Part shown: positions 1 to 8,383 of the stretch, piece by piece
Numbering within the stretch: the first letter of the stretch is position 1
Layout: each line of letters begins with the position of its first letter
DNA from: Spirochaetaceae bacterium
GTDB lineage: Bacteria; Spirochaetota; Spirochaetia; Treponematales; Breznakiellaceae
NCBI GenBank assembly: GCA_031278575.1
Contig: JAITKD010000238.1
Location: forward strand, 1 to 31,115
Direction: 5' to 3'
Length of the DNA: 31,115 nucleotides
Notes under the pieces: generated by a model
Told to the model about the DNA's origin: nothing
The model's database searches: none
What the model saw: only the letters and a program-made list of their open reading frames with translations
Program-made: the position numbers and the translations under genes

Positions 1-92
1 ACCGATTCCCGCATCCTGTCCATGGCGGGCCGTATTATCCCTTCGGGAACTTCAACCCGTCGTCCCCGGAGAATCCCCCCGGAAATCCTCAT
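1..92 (-). CDS. rsmD: RsmD 16S rRNA m2G966 methyltransferase, N-terminal fragment
   Basis: This is the 5' end of a gene that runs off the left edge of the window. The first 30 residues begin MRISGGILRGRR and continue with a proline- and arginine-rich RPAMDRMRES segment. That matches the characteristic RsmD N-terminus (pattern MRIISGxxxGRxL...RPTxDRVRES). RsmD methylates the N2 of G966 in 16S rRNA using S-adenosylmethionine; the methyltransferase core itself lies outside the window. The ATG comes three bases after the stop of the upstream small gene, with an AAGGA inside that gene's last codons, so the two are probably cotranscribed. Only about 30 residues are visible, so the call rests on the N-terminal pattern alone. 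Confidence 0.72.
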   Translation of the reverse strand, partial: MRISGGILRGRRVEVPEGIIRPAMDRMRES

Positions 93-95
93 GGT

Positions 96-542
96 TTATT
101 TAAAATCCTTAAGCAGCTCTATAAGCTCATCGGAACCGACCACCAGGTTATCCGTTGTTTTGCCGGATTCCTTCATGGATTCGTCAATGGATTTTCGTCT
201 GGTCAGGGATTGTTTTTGCAGGATAGTTATTTTTTCATAAATCACCGGGAACTTTACTCCGAAAATATTTCCGGAACCCGCGGCCAACTCTGACAGGACC
301 TTCCCAAATTGATATTCGGTTTTAGAGAGATTATAAAGCTGTTCATCCCGTTCGATAAGCCATCTGTTTTCAAGCAAATTCCCTAAAAGAATCTCCAGGG
401 TACGATCGATAAAATCCACATCATCCATGGTTATTTCCAAGAAAAGATCGGGATCTACGTCAAGGCTGAACATATCCTGAATCATCCGGATACGTATAGC
501 GAGTAATAAGATGTTACCTTCAAAATTAATATGTTTAACCAT
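96..542 (-). CDS. Conserved-looking hypothetical protein upstream of rsmD
   Basis: This 148-residue protein belongs to no family I recognise. It is acidic and probably mostly helical, with no signal peptide, membrane segment or cysteine motif. The N-terminus (MVKHINFEGNILLL) has a beta-strand-like start, and the middle (residues about 40-70) is rich in Asp, Glu and Leu. The gene sits directly upstream of rsmD with a three-base gap, so it is probably the first gene of that operon. No Shine-Dalgarno sequence precedes the ATG. Instead a TATTAT box ends eight bases upstream inside a perfect palindrome, which suggests a leaderless message. An internal ATG at codon 20 is a possible alternative start but also lacks a ribosome binding site. 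Confidence 0.65.
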   Translation of the reverse strand: MVKHINFEGNILLLAIRIRMIQDMFSLDVDPDLFLEITMDDVDFIDRTLEILLGNLLENRWLIERDEQLYNLSKTEYQFGKVLSELAAGSGNIFGVKFPVIYEKITILQKQSLTRRKSIDESMKESGKTTDNLVVGSDELIELLKDFK

Positions 543-543
543 A

Positions 544-562
544 ATATTCTATAATAGAATAT
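544..562. promoter_or_regulatory. Perfect 8-bp palindrome at the start of the small gene
   Basis: ATATTCTA and its exact complement TAGAATAT are separated by TAA, immediately upstream of the ATG at 542. The element contains a TATTAT box on the minus strand eight bases from that ATG, and TATAAT on the plus strand. Such a symmetric AT-rich site over a -10 region could be an operator. That role is inference, and chance symmetry in AT-rich DNA is possible. Confidence 0.35.
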
Positions 563-586
563 CGGTTAAATTTTTTTAAAACAAAG

Positions 587-629
587 GAGGTTTTTTTTAA
601 AACCTCAAATTTTGAAAAAACTTTTTCAA
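587..629. repeat. Two adjacent small inverted repeats in a divergent intergenic region
   Basis: The first is GAGGTTTT-TTTT-AAAACCTC (587-606), a perfect 8-bp stem. The second is TTGAAAAA-AC-TTTTTCAA (612-629), also a perfect 8-bp match but with a two-base loop. They lie upstream of both divergent genes, so they do not terminate either one. They are followed by a GC-rich stretch (about 635-660) with short CCCGG/CCGGG repeats. Function unknown; they may be remnants of a lost gene or repeat. Confidence 0.4.
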
Positions 630-760
630 GGGAAACCCGGTAACGCGGGATGCCGGGCCCTCGTTAACCGTTTTCTTTCACCGTTACCCCCATGACGGCC
701 GCGAAAACCGTGTTTCCGACGATCATTCATCGGACGGGCCTGTTGGGGTTGGATTTTTGA

Positions 761-1903
<1,143 letters not shown>

Positions 1904-1920
1904 CGGGTTTTTTGTATTAA

Positions 1921-2045
1921 AAAGAAACCGCAAAAACGCGAAGTTAAAGCCGTTCTGTGGCACAAAAGCGGAGTACACAAGGGGGGATATGGGTAATACT
2001 TTGCGGACCGGAGAATAAACTTTGTGTTTTCTGCGGTTTTTCTTT
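1921..2045. repeat. Imperfect inverted repeat between gap and pgk, possible dispersed element
   Basis: The left arm (1921-1937, AAAGAAACCGCAAAAAC) pairs with the right arm (2026-2045, ending GCGGTTTTTCTTT) apart from a two-base bulge and one mismatch, leaving about 88 bases between. The ACCGCA.AAACGCG and TTTTCTGCGGTTTTTC words resemble small palindromic intergenic repeats that I recall from several environmental bacteria. The element ends about 20 bases before the pgk ATG and could act as an mRNA processing or partial termination site between the two genes. That function, and membership of a repeat family, are inference. Confidence 0.45.
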
Positions 2046-2066
2046 GAAAAGAGAAGGAGTATCAAA

Positions 2067-3335
2067 ATGATAAAAACCGTAAAAGACGTGGATCTCGCGG
2101 GTAAACGGATCATCATGCGGGTGGATTTTAATGTGCCCATGAAGGACGGGGTGGTACAGGACGACACCCGTATTATCGCGGCAATTCCGACTATAAAATA
2201 TATCCTGGATCAGGGGGTAAAAACCTTGACCCTGATGAGCCATCTGGGGGATCCCGCCAAGGATGCCAAAAAAGCCCGGGAGAAGGCTGAAAAAGACGGA
2301 AAGACCTTTGACGAAGCCGCCTACATCAAGGGCAAACACCGGATCGCCCCGGTGGCGGCCTACCTTGAAAAAAAACTGGGGAAACCCGTGATATTTGCCG
2401 GGGAAGATTCGGATTACGGCAAAAAGGCTTTTATTGATTCCCAAAAACCCGGATCCATTATTATGCTGGAAAACACCCGGTTCCATAAGGAAGAAACCGC
2501 CAAGGAAGCGGAGGAGCGGGATAAACTCGCCCGGGAGCTTGCGTCCTACGGTGATGTCTTTGTCAACGATGCCTTTGGTACCGCCCACCGGGATCACGCC
2601 TCCACCGCGTCCATCGCGAAATTCGTCCCGGTCTCGGTGGCGGGGTTCCTCATGGAAAAAGAAGTGAATTACCTGGAACCCATCGTAACGAGTCCGCAAA
2701 AGCCCCTGGCGGCCATCATCGGGGGCGCCAAGGTTTCCTCCAAAATCGCGGTACTGGAAAGCCTCCTCAAAAACGCCGCGGCCCTGGTTATCGGCGGGGG
2801 AATGGCCTATACCTTCCTCAAAGCCCAGGGCCATAAGGTGGGGAAGTCCCTGGTGGAGGATGATCAACTGGATACGGCGAAGAAGATCCTGGAAACCGCC
2901 CGGAAAGCGGGGGCCGGGATTATCCTGCCCCTGGATCATGTGGGCTCCGAAACCTTTGACGCCGGGGCAAAACCGGTTGCCGTCGATGGGATTGATATTC
3001 CCGATAATCTTATGGGTATGGATGTGGGACCCAAAACGCTGGCTAAATACCGGGAAGTCCTGGAAAAGGCCAAGACCATAGTCTGGAACGGTCCGGTGGG
3101 GGTCTTTGAATTTGACAATTTTGCCAAGGGCACCGAAGAGGTGGCAAAACTGGTGGCGGAGGCTACCGGTAAAGGGGCTGTTACCGTGGTAGGCGGCGGC
3201 GATTCGGTGGCGGCGGTAAATAAATTCGGCCTTGCATCCCGGATGAGCCACGTTTCTACCGGCGGCGGCGCATCCTTGGAACTGCTGGAGGGGAAAAAAC
3301 TCCCCGGAATCGAAGTTACAAGAAAAGAGGAGTGA
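2067..3335 (+). CDS. pgk: Phosphoglycerate kinase
   Basis: Pgk transfers the acyl phosphate of 1,3-bisphosphoglycerate to ADP. The protein has 422 residues. It carries RVDFNVP (residues 18-24), a substrate-loop SHLG (58-61), LENTRFH, DAFGTAHR, GGAKVSSKI, GPVGVFE and GGGDSVAAV, in the family order. The loop reads SHLGDP where most bacteria have SHLGRP, and it is followed by a Lys/Glu-rich insertion of roughly 20-25 residues (about 64-88). I recall this form from treponemes. The start at 2067 has AGAAGGAG eight bases upstream; an in-frame ATG further up lies within the intergenic repeat. Its stop is four bases before tpiA. Confidence 0.97.
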   Translation: MIKTVKDVDLAGKRIIMRVDFNVPMKDGVVQDDTRIIAAIPTIKYILDQGVKTLTLMSHLGDPAKDAKKAREKAEKDGKTFDEAAYIKGKHRIAPVAAYLEKKLGKPVIFAGEDSDYGKKAFIDSQKPGSIIMLENTRFHKEETAKEAEERDKLARELASYGDVFVNDAFGTAHRDHASTASIAKFVPVSVAGFLMEKEVNYLEPIVTSPQKPLAAIIGGAKVSSKIAVLESLLKNAAALVIGGGMAYTFLKAQGHKVGKSLVEDDQLDTAKKILETARKAGAGIILPLDHVGSETFDAGAKPVAVDGIDIPDNLMGMDVGPKTLAKYREVLEKAKTIVWNGPVGVFEFDNFAKGTEEVAKLVAEATGKGAVTVVGGGDSVAAVNKFGLASRMSHVSTGGGASLELLEGKKLPGIEVTRKEE

Positions 3336-3339
3336 ACCC

Positions 3340-4089
3340 ATGAGAAACTACTACATTGCCGGTAACTGGAAGATGCACAAAACCCGGGCCGAGGCGGCGG
3401 AACTTGCCAAAGCCCTGGCGGCTCAGCTCAAAGACGGGAAACACAAGTACCTCGTGGCCCCGACCTTTACGAGCCTGGAAACCGTGGGGGCCCTTATTAA
3501 GGGGAGTAATATCCTTCTAGGGGCTCAGAACTGCGCCCCCGAGGAACAGGGAGCCCATACCGGGGAGGTTTCGGTATTACAGCTCAAGGACCTGGGGGTC
3601 CACACGGTGATTTTAGGCCACAGCGAGCGGCGGCATATCTATAAAGAAGATGACGAGCTTATCAACAAAAAGGTAAAACTCGTCCTTAAACACGGCCTGG
3701 AGGTGATCCTCTGCGTTGGGGAACTTTTGGAAGAGCGGGAGGCCCGCAAGGCGGAAGCGGTCTGTGAGACCCAAATCGTTAAGGGCCTTGCGGGGGTTGC
3801 CGCCGCGGATCTGGGGCGGATCACCATCGCCTATGAGCCCGTGTGGGCCATAGGTACCGGTAAAACCGCCACCCCGGAAGACGCCGATGCGATCCATGCC
3901 TATATCAGGAAGGTAGTAGAAAAACGCTACGGCGCCGGCGCCGCCGCGGACCTTATCATCCAATACGGCGGTTCGGTAAAGCCGGAAAATGCCGCCCAGC
4001 TTATGGCCAAGGAAAACATCGACGGCGCCCTGGTGGGCGGCGCGGCCCTCAAGGCCGATACCTTTGTGCCCATTGCAAAGTTCGGGTGA
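3340..4089 (+). CDS. tpiA: Triosephosphate isomerase
   Basis: This enzyme interconverts dihydroxyacetone phosphate and glyceraldehyde 3-phosphate. The 249-residue length is normal for the family. The catalytic residues are all present: Lys11 in GNWKMH, His94 in GHSERR and Glu166 in AYEPVWAIGTG. The phosphate-binding YGGSV motif and GALVGGAAL follow near the C-terminus. The ATG lies four bases after the pgk stop with GAGGAG upstream, so translation is probably coupled within one message. A terminator-like hairpin follows the stop. Confidence 0.98.
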   Translation: MRNYYIAGNWKMHKTRAEAAELAKALAAQLKDGKHKYLVAPTFTSLETVGALIKGSNILLGAQNCAPEEQGAHTGEVSVLQLKDLGVHTVILGHSERRHIYKEDDELINKKVKLVLKHGLEVILCVGELLEEREARKAEAVCETQIVKGLAGVAAADLGRITIAYEPVWAIGTGKTATPEDADAIHAYIRKVVEKRYGAGAAADLIIQYGGSVKPENAAQLMAKENIDGALVGGAALKADTFVPIAKFG

Positions 4090-4101
4090 TTTTACCGGTG
4101 A

Positions 4102-4147
4102 GGCGGTTTCAAAACCCGATGGTCCGTAGGATCATGATGAAACCGCC
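4102..4147 (+). terminator. Stem-loop after the gap-pgk-tpiA cluster
   Basis: GGCGGTTTCA (4102-4111) pairs perfectly with TGAAACCGCC (4138-4147). The 26-base loop can form a weaker inner stem between GGTCC and GGATC-like bases. The stem is followed by ATTTTA rather than a long T run, so it may be a weak intrinsic terminator or an mRNA-stabilising 3' hairpin. Confidence 0.55.
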
Positions 4148-4206
4148 ATTTTAAAGCGGGCTTAGGCCTTTTTCAATTTGATTGTTTTTTTTGAAAGGAA
4201 TAGCGT

Positions 4207-5370
4207 ATGATTCGTACCCTGACGGCTTCTACGGAAAACATCGACGATCCGGCGGCAGCCCTGGATGAAATAAGGGGGCAGCTTGATCTGAACCATAAAT
4301 TGCTTAAAAATTCGGTTGGCATTGTTGCGTGCCACTACGAATTTGTACTTTCCGGTACCGCTAAGGTTATCAGTGAAAATCTCCCCTTTGATATTGCCGG
4401 TACCATCTCTTCGTTACAGGCGGTCAACAATGCCAAGGGCGCCCTGTTGTTCACGTTGATGGTGTTTACCAGTGACGACGTATCCTTTAAGACTGCCGTA
4501 ACCCCCTCCCTCAAGGAAGATCCCGGGGAAAAAATCGCCGATACCTATCGAGCGGCAGCCGCGGATCGGAAAGAAAAACCCTCCCTGATCTTTGCCTTTG
4601 CCTCGTTTATGTTGGAAAATTCCGGGGATGAGTATGTTCAGGTTCTCTCGGAGGCTTCCGGGGGCATACCCTGTTTTGGGACCCTGGCGGTGGACGATAC
4701 CTCGGATTTTCGGGAATGTTATATGTTGTACCGGGGGGAACATTACCTGGATAAGATGTCTCTGATCCTCGTATACGGCGATATAAACCCCAAGTTTTAT
4801 TTAGCCACTATTTCGAAAAACAAACTCCTGGATCGGGCCGCCTTGGTAACCTCCTCGGAGGGGCATATTCTTAAAGAAGTAAACGGCCGGCCCGTGGTGG
4901 AGTACTTTGAGGACATGGGGCTTGCCAAGGCCGTTGAGACCAGTTATGACATGACCTCCCTGCCCTTTATGTTGGACTATGGGGACGGTACGCCGCCGGT
5001 ATCCAAGGTTTTTATCAGCCTCAATGAACAAAAACACGCCATCTGCGCCGGGGCTATGCCCGAAGGTTCTACCATGTATATGGGGGTATTTGACAAAAAT
5101 GATGTGATCTTTACTTCGGGGAACCTCATCAAACAGGCCCTGCGGGAAATGGCGAATCCATCGGTCATCATCGGTTATTCCTGTATATCCCGGAGCATGA
5201 CCTTGGGCAGTGATATATTTGCGGAAATTGACTGTGTCCTGAAAGAAATCGGTCCAAAAGTACCGGTTTTTTTAGCCTATTCGGGGGGTGAGATGTGTCC
5301 CACCCAAATTAATCCCCAGGCAGCTATAAACCGTTTTCATAATAACACGTTTATTCTTTGCGTTTTTTAG
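4207..5370 (+). CDS. FIST (N and C) domain sensor protein
   Basis: The protein has 387 residues and no signal peptide or membrane segment, so it is probably cytoplasmic. The layout matches FIST proteins: a FIST_N half (about residues 30-225, including IFAFASFML and [13 protein letters not shown]), then a FIST_C half (about 230-370, including [10 protein letters not shown] and a late [19 protein letters not shown] segment). FIST domains are thought to bind small ligands, with amino acids proposed, and to act as inputs to signalling proteins. Here the domain is a stand-alone protein 13 bases upstream of a hybrid histidine kinase, so it probably supplies the input to that kinase. A good AAAGGAA site precedes the ATG. 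The ligand cannot be read from the sequence. Confidence 0.85.
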   Translation: MIRTLTASTENIDDPAAALDEIRGQLDLNHKLLKNSVGIVACHYEFVLSGTAKVISENLPFDIAGTISSLQAVNNAKGALLFTLMVFTSDDVSFKTAVTPSLKEDPGEKIADTYRAAAADRKEKPSLIFAFASFMLENSGDEYVQVLSEASGGIPCFGTLAVDDTSDFRECYMLYRGEHYLDKMSLILVYGDINPKFYLATISKNKLLDRAALVTSSEGHILKEVNGRPVVEYFEDMGLAKAVETSYDMTSLPFMLDYGDGTPPVSKVFISLNEQKHAICAGAMPEGSTMYMGVFDKNDVIFTSGNLIKQALREMANPSVIIGYSCISRSMTLGSDIFAEIDCVLKEIGPKVPVFLAYSGGEMCPTQINPQAAINRFHNNTFILCVF

Positions 5371-5383
5371 GAGGAGGAGCTTT

Positions 5384-7123
5384 GTGTTATCCTCTCATGG
5401 CGGGACGGATCTTTTAGAAGAAGAGGTAAAAAAGCTAAAACTCCAAAATTCAAAATTAAGCCGGGAATTGAGAATAACCCGGAATTTTCTTGATAAGGTC
5501 GGTAAAACCATAGAGGCCAAAGAAACCCTGGGGGCCATGTTAACCGCGGCAAACGCAAAGCAGCGGACCTATACCGATATATTGCTGGAAAGAAGCCCCA
5601 ATATTATCATGCTTTTTGATGATGCCGGCCGGTTGGTATTGAGTACCAAAATGTTTTTGACCCTCACCGGTACCCATAATTTTGACATTATTAAAAACAA
5701 GCCCTACCGTGAGCTGTTTTCCCCCTATTTTGACGCAAACTCATTGCGGGATTTTGAGGATGCCGTCGGGGTGGTGGCCGCGTCCCAGGAAACCCTTACC
5801 CTGAACAAATGGATCGATTTTGGCCGCCAGGGGGAACCCCGATACTATTCTATTGAGCTTATGGGTATCGGCGGCGCCAAGGGGGCGGATGCGGGTATCA
5901 CCGCAGGGGTGTTGGTGGTATTTATAGACTTTACCGACTTCCTGAGGGAAAAAGAGCGGGCTGAAGCCGCCAGCAGCGCCAAATCCAACTTTCTTGCCAT
6001 CATGTCCCACGAAATCAGGACCCCTATGAATGCCATCCTGGGACTCAATGAACTTTTAAGCCGAAGTAACCTGGACACAATCCAGCGTAAATACCTTCAG
6101 GATATCAAAAAAGCCGCTCAATCCTTGTTGACCATCATAAACGATATCCTTGATTTTTCAAAAATCGAGGCCGGAAAGATGGATATCATCAATGCCGATT
6201 ACCACCTGTTATCCCTCCTGGATAACCTTCGGGTGATGTTTGATATCTTGTTTAAAGAAAAAAAACTGGGTTTCAATTTTTATGTGGATGAAAGCATTCC
6301 CGCCATGGTTTACGGTGATGAAAACCGGCTGCGGCAGGTATTGACCAATCTTCTCTCCAACGCGATGAAATATACCTATGAAGGGCGGGTTGATTTTTCC
6401 GCGCGGTTATTATCCGCGGGGGTTCTCCGGTTCGACATCAAAGATTCCGGGATAGGGATCCGCAAGGAGGATTCGGTAAAACTCTTTCAACCCTTTGAGC
6501 AACTGGATACCCGGAAAAACCGGAACGTGGTGGGTACCGGCCTGGGGCTTGCGATCTGCTACCGTCTCTGTCAGCTCATGGGGGGGGATCTTTGGCTTGA
6601 AAGCGAATACGGTAAAGGTTCTACCTTTACCGTCGCCATCCCCTATAACGAGGCCCGGGGAAGCGTCGAAGATACCGGTCCCGATGAAGTTAAGGAATTT
6701 TCCGCCCCCGGCGCCAAGATCCTGGTGGTGGACGATATTGAGATTAACCTGGATGTGGCCGAAGCGATGCTTGCCAGTTTTGACATTACCGCGGATCTGG
6801 CCGAAAAGGGTATTACCGCCATTGAATTGGTACAAAAATTCTCCTACGATATGGTCTTTATGGACCACATGATGCCTGAGATGGATGGTATTGAAACTAC
6901 CAAACGGATTCGGGAATTGGGAGGACCTTTTAAAAAGCTTCCGATTATCGCCCTTACCGCCAATGTTATCAATGGGGCGGAAGCCATGTTTTTAGAAAAT
7001 CAGTTTGACGATTTTTTATCAAAACCAATTGATCTCGATTCCCTAAATCATTGCCTGCGTAAATGGCTGCCGGAACAAAAAATTCACGAAAAAACCGAAT
7101 CAGCCGGCGCGCCGCTCAAATGA
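5384..7123 (+). CDS. PAS-domain hybrid sensor histidine kinase with C-terminal receiver
   Basis: This 579-residue kinase starts at a GTG behind a strong GGAGGAGGAG site. Residues about 8-55 form a likely coiled coil, followed by a PAS-like domain (about 62-190). The HisKA domain contains [14 protein letters not shown] with phospho-acceptor His209. The ATP-binding domain has [10 protein letters not shown] (N box), DSGIGI (G1), FQPFEQ (F box) and GTGLGLAI (G2). The C-terminal receiver domain has the acidic pair VVDD, phospho-acceptor Asp494 in [10 protein letters not shown], and the conserved Thr and Lys in ALTANV and LSKPID. There are no membrane segments, so sensing is cytoplasmic. No HPt or output protein is adjacent, so the phosphorelay must continue elsewhere. 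It forms a two-gene unit with the upstream FIST protein. Confidence 0.93.
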   Translation: MLSSHGGTDLLEEEVKKLKLQNSKLSRELRITRNFLDKVGKTIEAKETLGAMLTAANAKQRTYTDILLERSPNIIMLFDDAGRLVLSTKMFLTLTGTHNFDIIKNKPYRELFSPYFDANSLRDFEDAVGVVAASQETLTLNKWIDFGRQGEPRYYSIELMGIGGAKGADAGITAGVLVVFIDFTDFLREKERAEAASSAKSNFLAIMSHEIRTPMNAILGLNELLSRSNLDTIQRKYLQDIKKAAQSLLTIINDILDFSKIEAGKMDIINADYHLLSLLDNLRVMFDILFKEKKLGFNFYVDESIPAMVYGDENRLRQVLTNLLSNAMKYTYEGRVDFSARLLSAGVLRFDIKDSGIGIRKEDSVKLFQPFEQLDTRKNRNVVGTGLGLAICYRLCQLMGGDLWLESEYGKGSTFTVAIPYNEARGSVEDTGPDEVKEFSAPGAKILVVDDIEINLDVAEAMLASFDITADLAEKGITAIELVQKFSYDMVFMDHMMPEMDGIETTKRIRELGGPFKKLPIIALTANVINGAEAMFLENQFDDFLSKPIDLDSLNHCLRKWLPEQKIHEKTESAGAPLK

Positions 7124-7160
7124 CCTGCCTTCCAGGAAAAAACGCGGGGGATACGGAACC

Positions 7161-8030
7161 TCAGCCCAATGGGAGGGTACCGGAAAAAAGCGCTTCCAAA
7201 AAGGCGGCGGCCCCCTCCTCGGCGTCGGAGCCGATTCGGAAATCCGCGGCGGCCAGGACCTGGGCCTTGGCGTTGGCCGGGGCGGCGGAAAAACCCGCGG
7301 CCTCAAAGAGGGGGAGGTCGTTTTCCCCATCCCCCAGGGCGATAAGTTCCTCGGGACTAAGCCCCAGATGGTCCATGGCCAATTTGAGGCCCCGGCCCTT
7401 GGAAACCCCCGGCGACATCACCTCCAAAAAGGTACCATAGGTCCGGGTCATATAGATCCGCCCGCCGAATTGTTCGGACAAAATGGGCCTGATGATATCC
7501 TGTTGGGCGGGTCCGGCGATAAACATACTCTTAATACAACCCGTACACCCCGGATCCGCCAGAGCTTCCTTTAGATCCCCAATGACCGTATCTACGCCGG
7601 TATGGTTCCGGTACAGAGCGGTTTCTTCGGACCGGTATTCGGCCATCAGCAGGTCCGCCGGCCGTTCCCGGGTACCGGGAAAATAGATCTGGCAATAAAC
7701 CCCCAATTTACGGGAAAGATCCACGCAGAAATTCGCCGCGGCCTTGTCCAATAGGGTCTGACTCAGGACCGTCCTTCCGGGCATATCCATCACCTTGGCC
7801 CCGTTAAAATATACCATGGGCCCCCGGGCGCCGAGGACGGCCCGGTACGGTTCGGCCCCTTCGAGGGACCGGCCGGTACAGAAAATCAGCCCTATGCCCC
7901 GGTTTAAACAATCCTTGAGGACCCGGAGGGTGCGATCGCCGAGACGGGCATCCGGGGTCAGGACGGTTCCGTCCAAATCCATGGCCAGGGCCTTGATCCT
8001 GCGGGGATCGATTTTTTTCGTGTTTCGCAT
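7161..8030 (-). CDS. Cof-type HAD superfamily phosphatase
   Basis: The 289-residue protein has the HAD motifs in order. Motif I is AMDLDGTVL with nucleophile Asp18 and acid/base Asp20. Motif II is FCTGRS, and motif IV is GDGENDLPLFEAAG near the C-terminus. The large cap inserted between motifs II and III marks the Cof (type IIB) group, whose members dephosphorylate sugar phosphates, flavin mononucleotide or similar metabolites. The substrate here is unknown. The gene converges on the histidine kinase gene (37 bases between stops) and diverges from the small membrane protein gene. No clear SD sequence precedes the ATG. Confidence 0.88.
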   Translation of the reverse strand: MRNTKKIDPRRIKALAMDLDGTVLTPDARLGDRTLRVLKDCLNRGIGLIFCTGRSLEGAEPYRAVLGARGPMVYFNGAKVMDMPGRTVLSQTLLDKAAANFCVDLSRKLGVYCQIYFPGTRERPADLLMAEYRSEETALYRNHTGVDTVIGDLKEALADPGCTGCIKSMFIAGPAQQDIIRPILSEQFGGRIYMTRTYGTFLEVMSPGVSKGRGLKLAMDHLGLSPEELIALGDGENDLPLFEAAGFSAAPANAKAQVLAAADFRIGSDAEEGAAAFLEALFSGTLPLG

Positions 8031-8063
8031 GTTATGAATTTACTGTACTTTTAAACTTTCTCA

Positions 8064-8092
8064 TAGACCCAAAAGATTTTTTCTTATATAGT
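8064..8092 (+). promoter_or_regulatory. Candidate promoter of the TonB cassette, possibly leaderless
   Basis: TAGACC (8064-8069) and TATAGT (8087-8092) are 17 bases apart, and the -10 box ends six bases before the ATG at 8099. Transcription would start at or within a base or two of that ATG, and no SD sequence is present, so a leaderless message is likely. The -35 box is weak (four of six). Confidence 0.45.
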
Positions 8093-8098
8093 ATTTTT

Positions 8099-8329
8099 AT
8101 GAAAATAAAACGGAGTTGGCTTCTCAGGATAATCATAGGAATAGGGGGATTTATTATCGTATACAGCCTCCTCCGGCATTTTACCGGGATCAGCCTGGGG
8201 GATACGGCGGAAAAATATATGTTCGATGCCTTCACCTTCCTCGCCTTGGGAATTTTTTTGTATAACCGAAAGCTTGCCGCCGAGGAGGCCCGGGAAAAAA
8301 AGACGGAAGAGCAAAAGCCCCAAGCCTGA
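8099..8329 (+). CDS. Small two-helix membrane protein, first gene of the TonB cassette
   Basis: The 76-residue protein is not one I recognise. Residues about 7-25 (LLRIIIGIGGFIIVYSLL) and about 43-57 (FDAFTFLALGIFLY) are hydrophobic and could span the inner membrane. The C-terminal 20 residues are highly charged and rich in Glu, Lys and Ala. It is 50 bases upstream of the receptor gene in the same direction with no terminator between, so it is probably part of the same message. Its role is unknown; a small inner-membrane accessory of the TonB complex is only a guess. Coding is supported by position and membrane pattern, not by homology. Confidence 0.6.
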   Translation: MKIKRSWLLRIIIGIGGFIIVYSLLRHFTGISLGDTAEKYMFDAFTFLALGIFLYNRKLAAEEAREKKTEEQKPQA

Positions 8330-8365
8330 ACCGTTGTTCCAATATTGCTATTGAGGAGATATACC

Positions 8366-8383
8366 ATGAGGTATAATCGGTGA
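8366..8383 (+). CDS. Five-codon leader ORF overlapping the receptor start
   Basis: A strong GAGGAG site (8353-8358) lies seven bases before an ATG that opens the reading frame M-R-Y-N-R-stop. Its TGA overlaps the receptor's GTG start codon as GTGA. Ribosomes loaded at the strong site would terminate exactly where the receptor begins, so receptor translation may be coupled to the leader. The receptor's own nearest SD-like sequence (GAGG at 8368-8371) lies inside the leader. Confidence 0.4.
   Translation: MRYNR

Noticed and set aside
1944..3341. 465-residue minus-strand ORF opposite pgk
   Set aside because: Its composition mirrors the codon bias of pgk on the other strand (rich in Phe, Gly, His, Arg); pgk is unambiguous.
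7124..7160. Terminator between the histidine kinase and the HAD gene
   Set aside because: The 37-base gap shows no convincing stem-loop or T run.
8372..8377. Perfect TATAAT just before the receptor start
   Set aside because: The only -35-like box (TTGAGG) is 15 bases away and the predicted start would fall inside the receptor's first codons, so it is probably coincidental.
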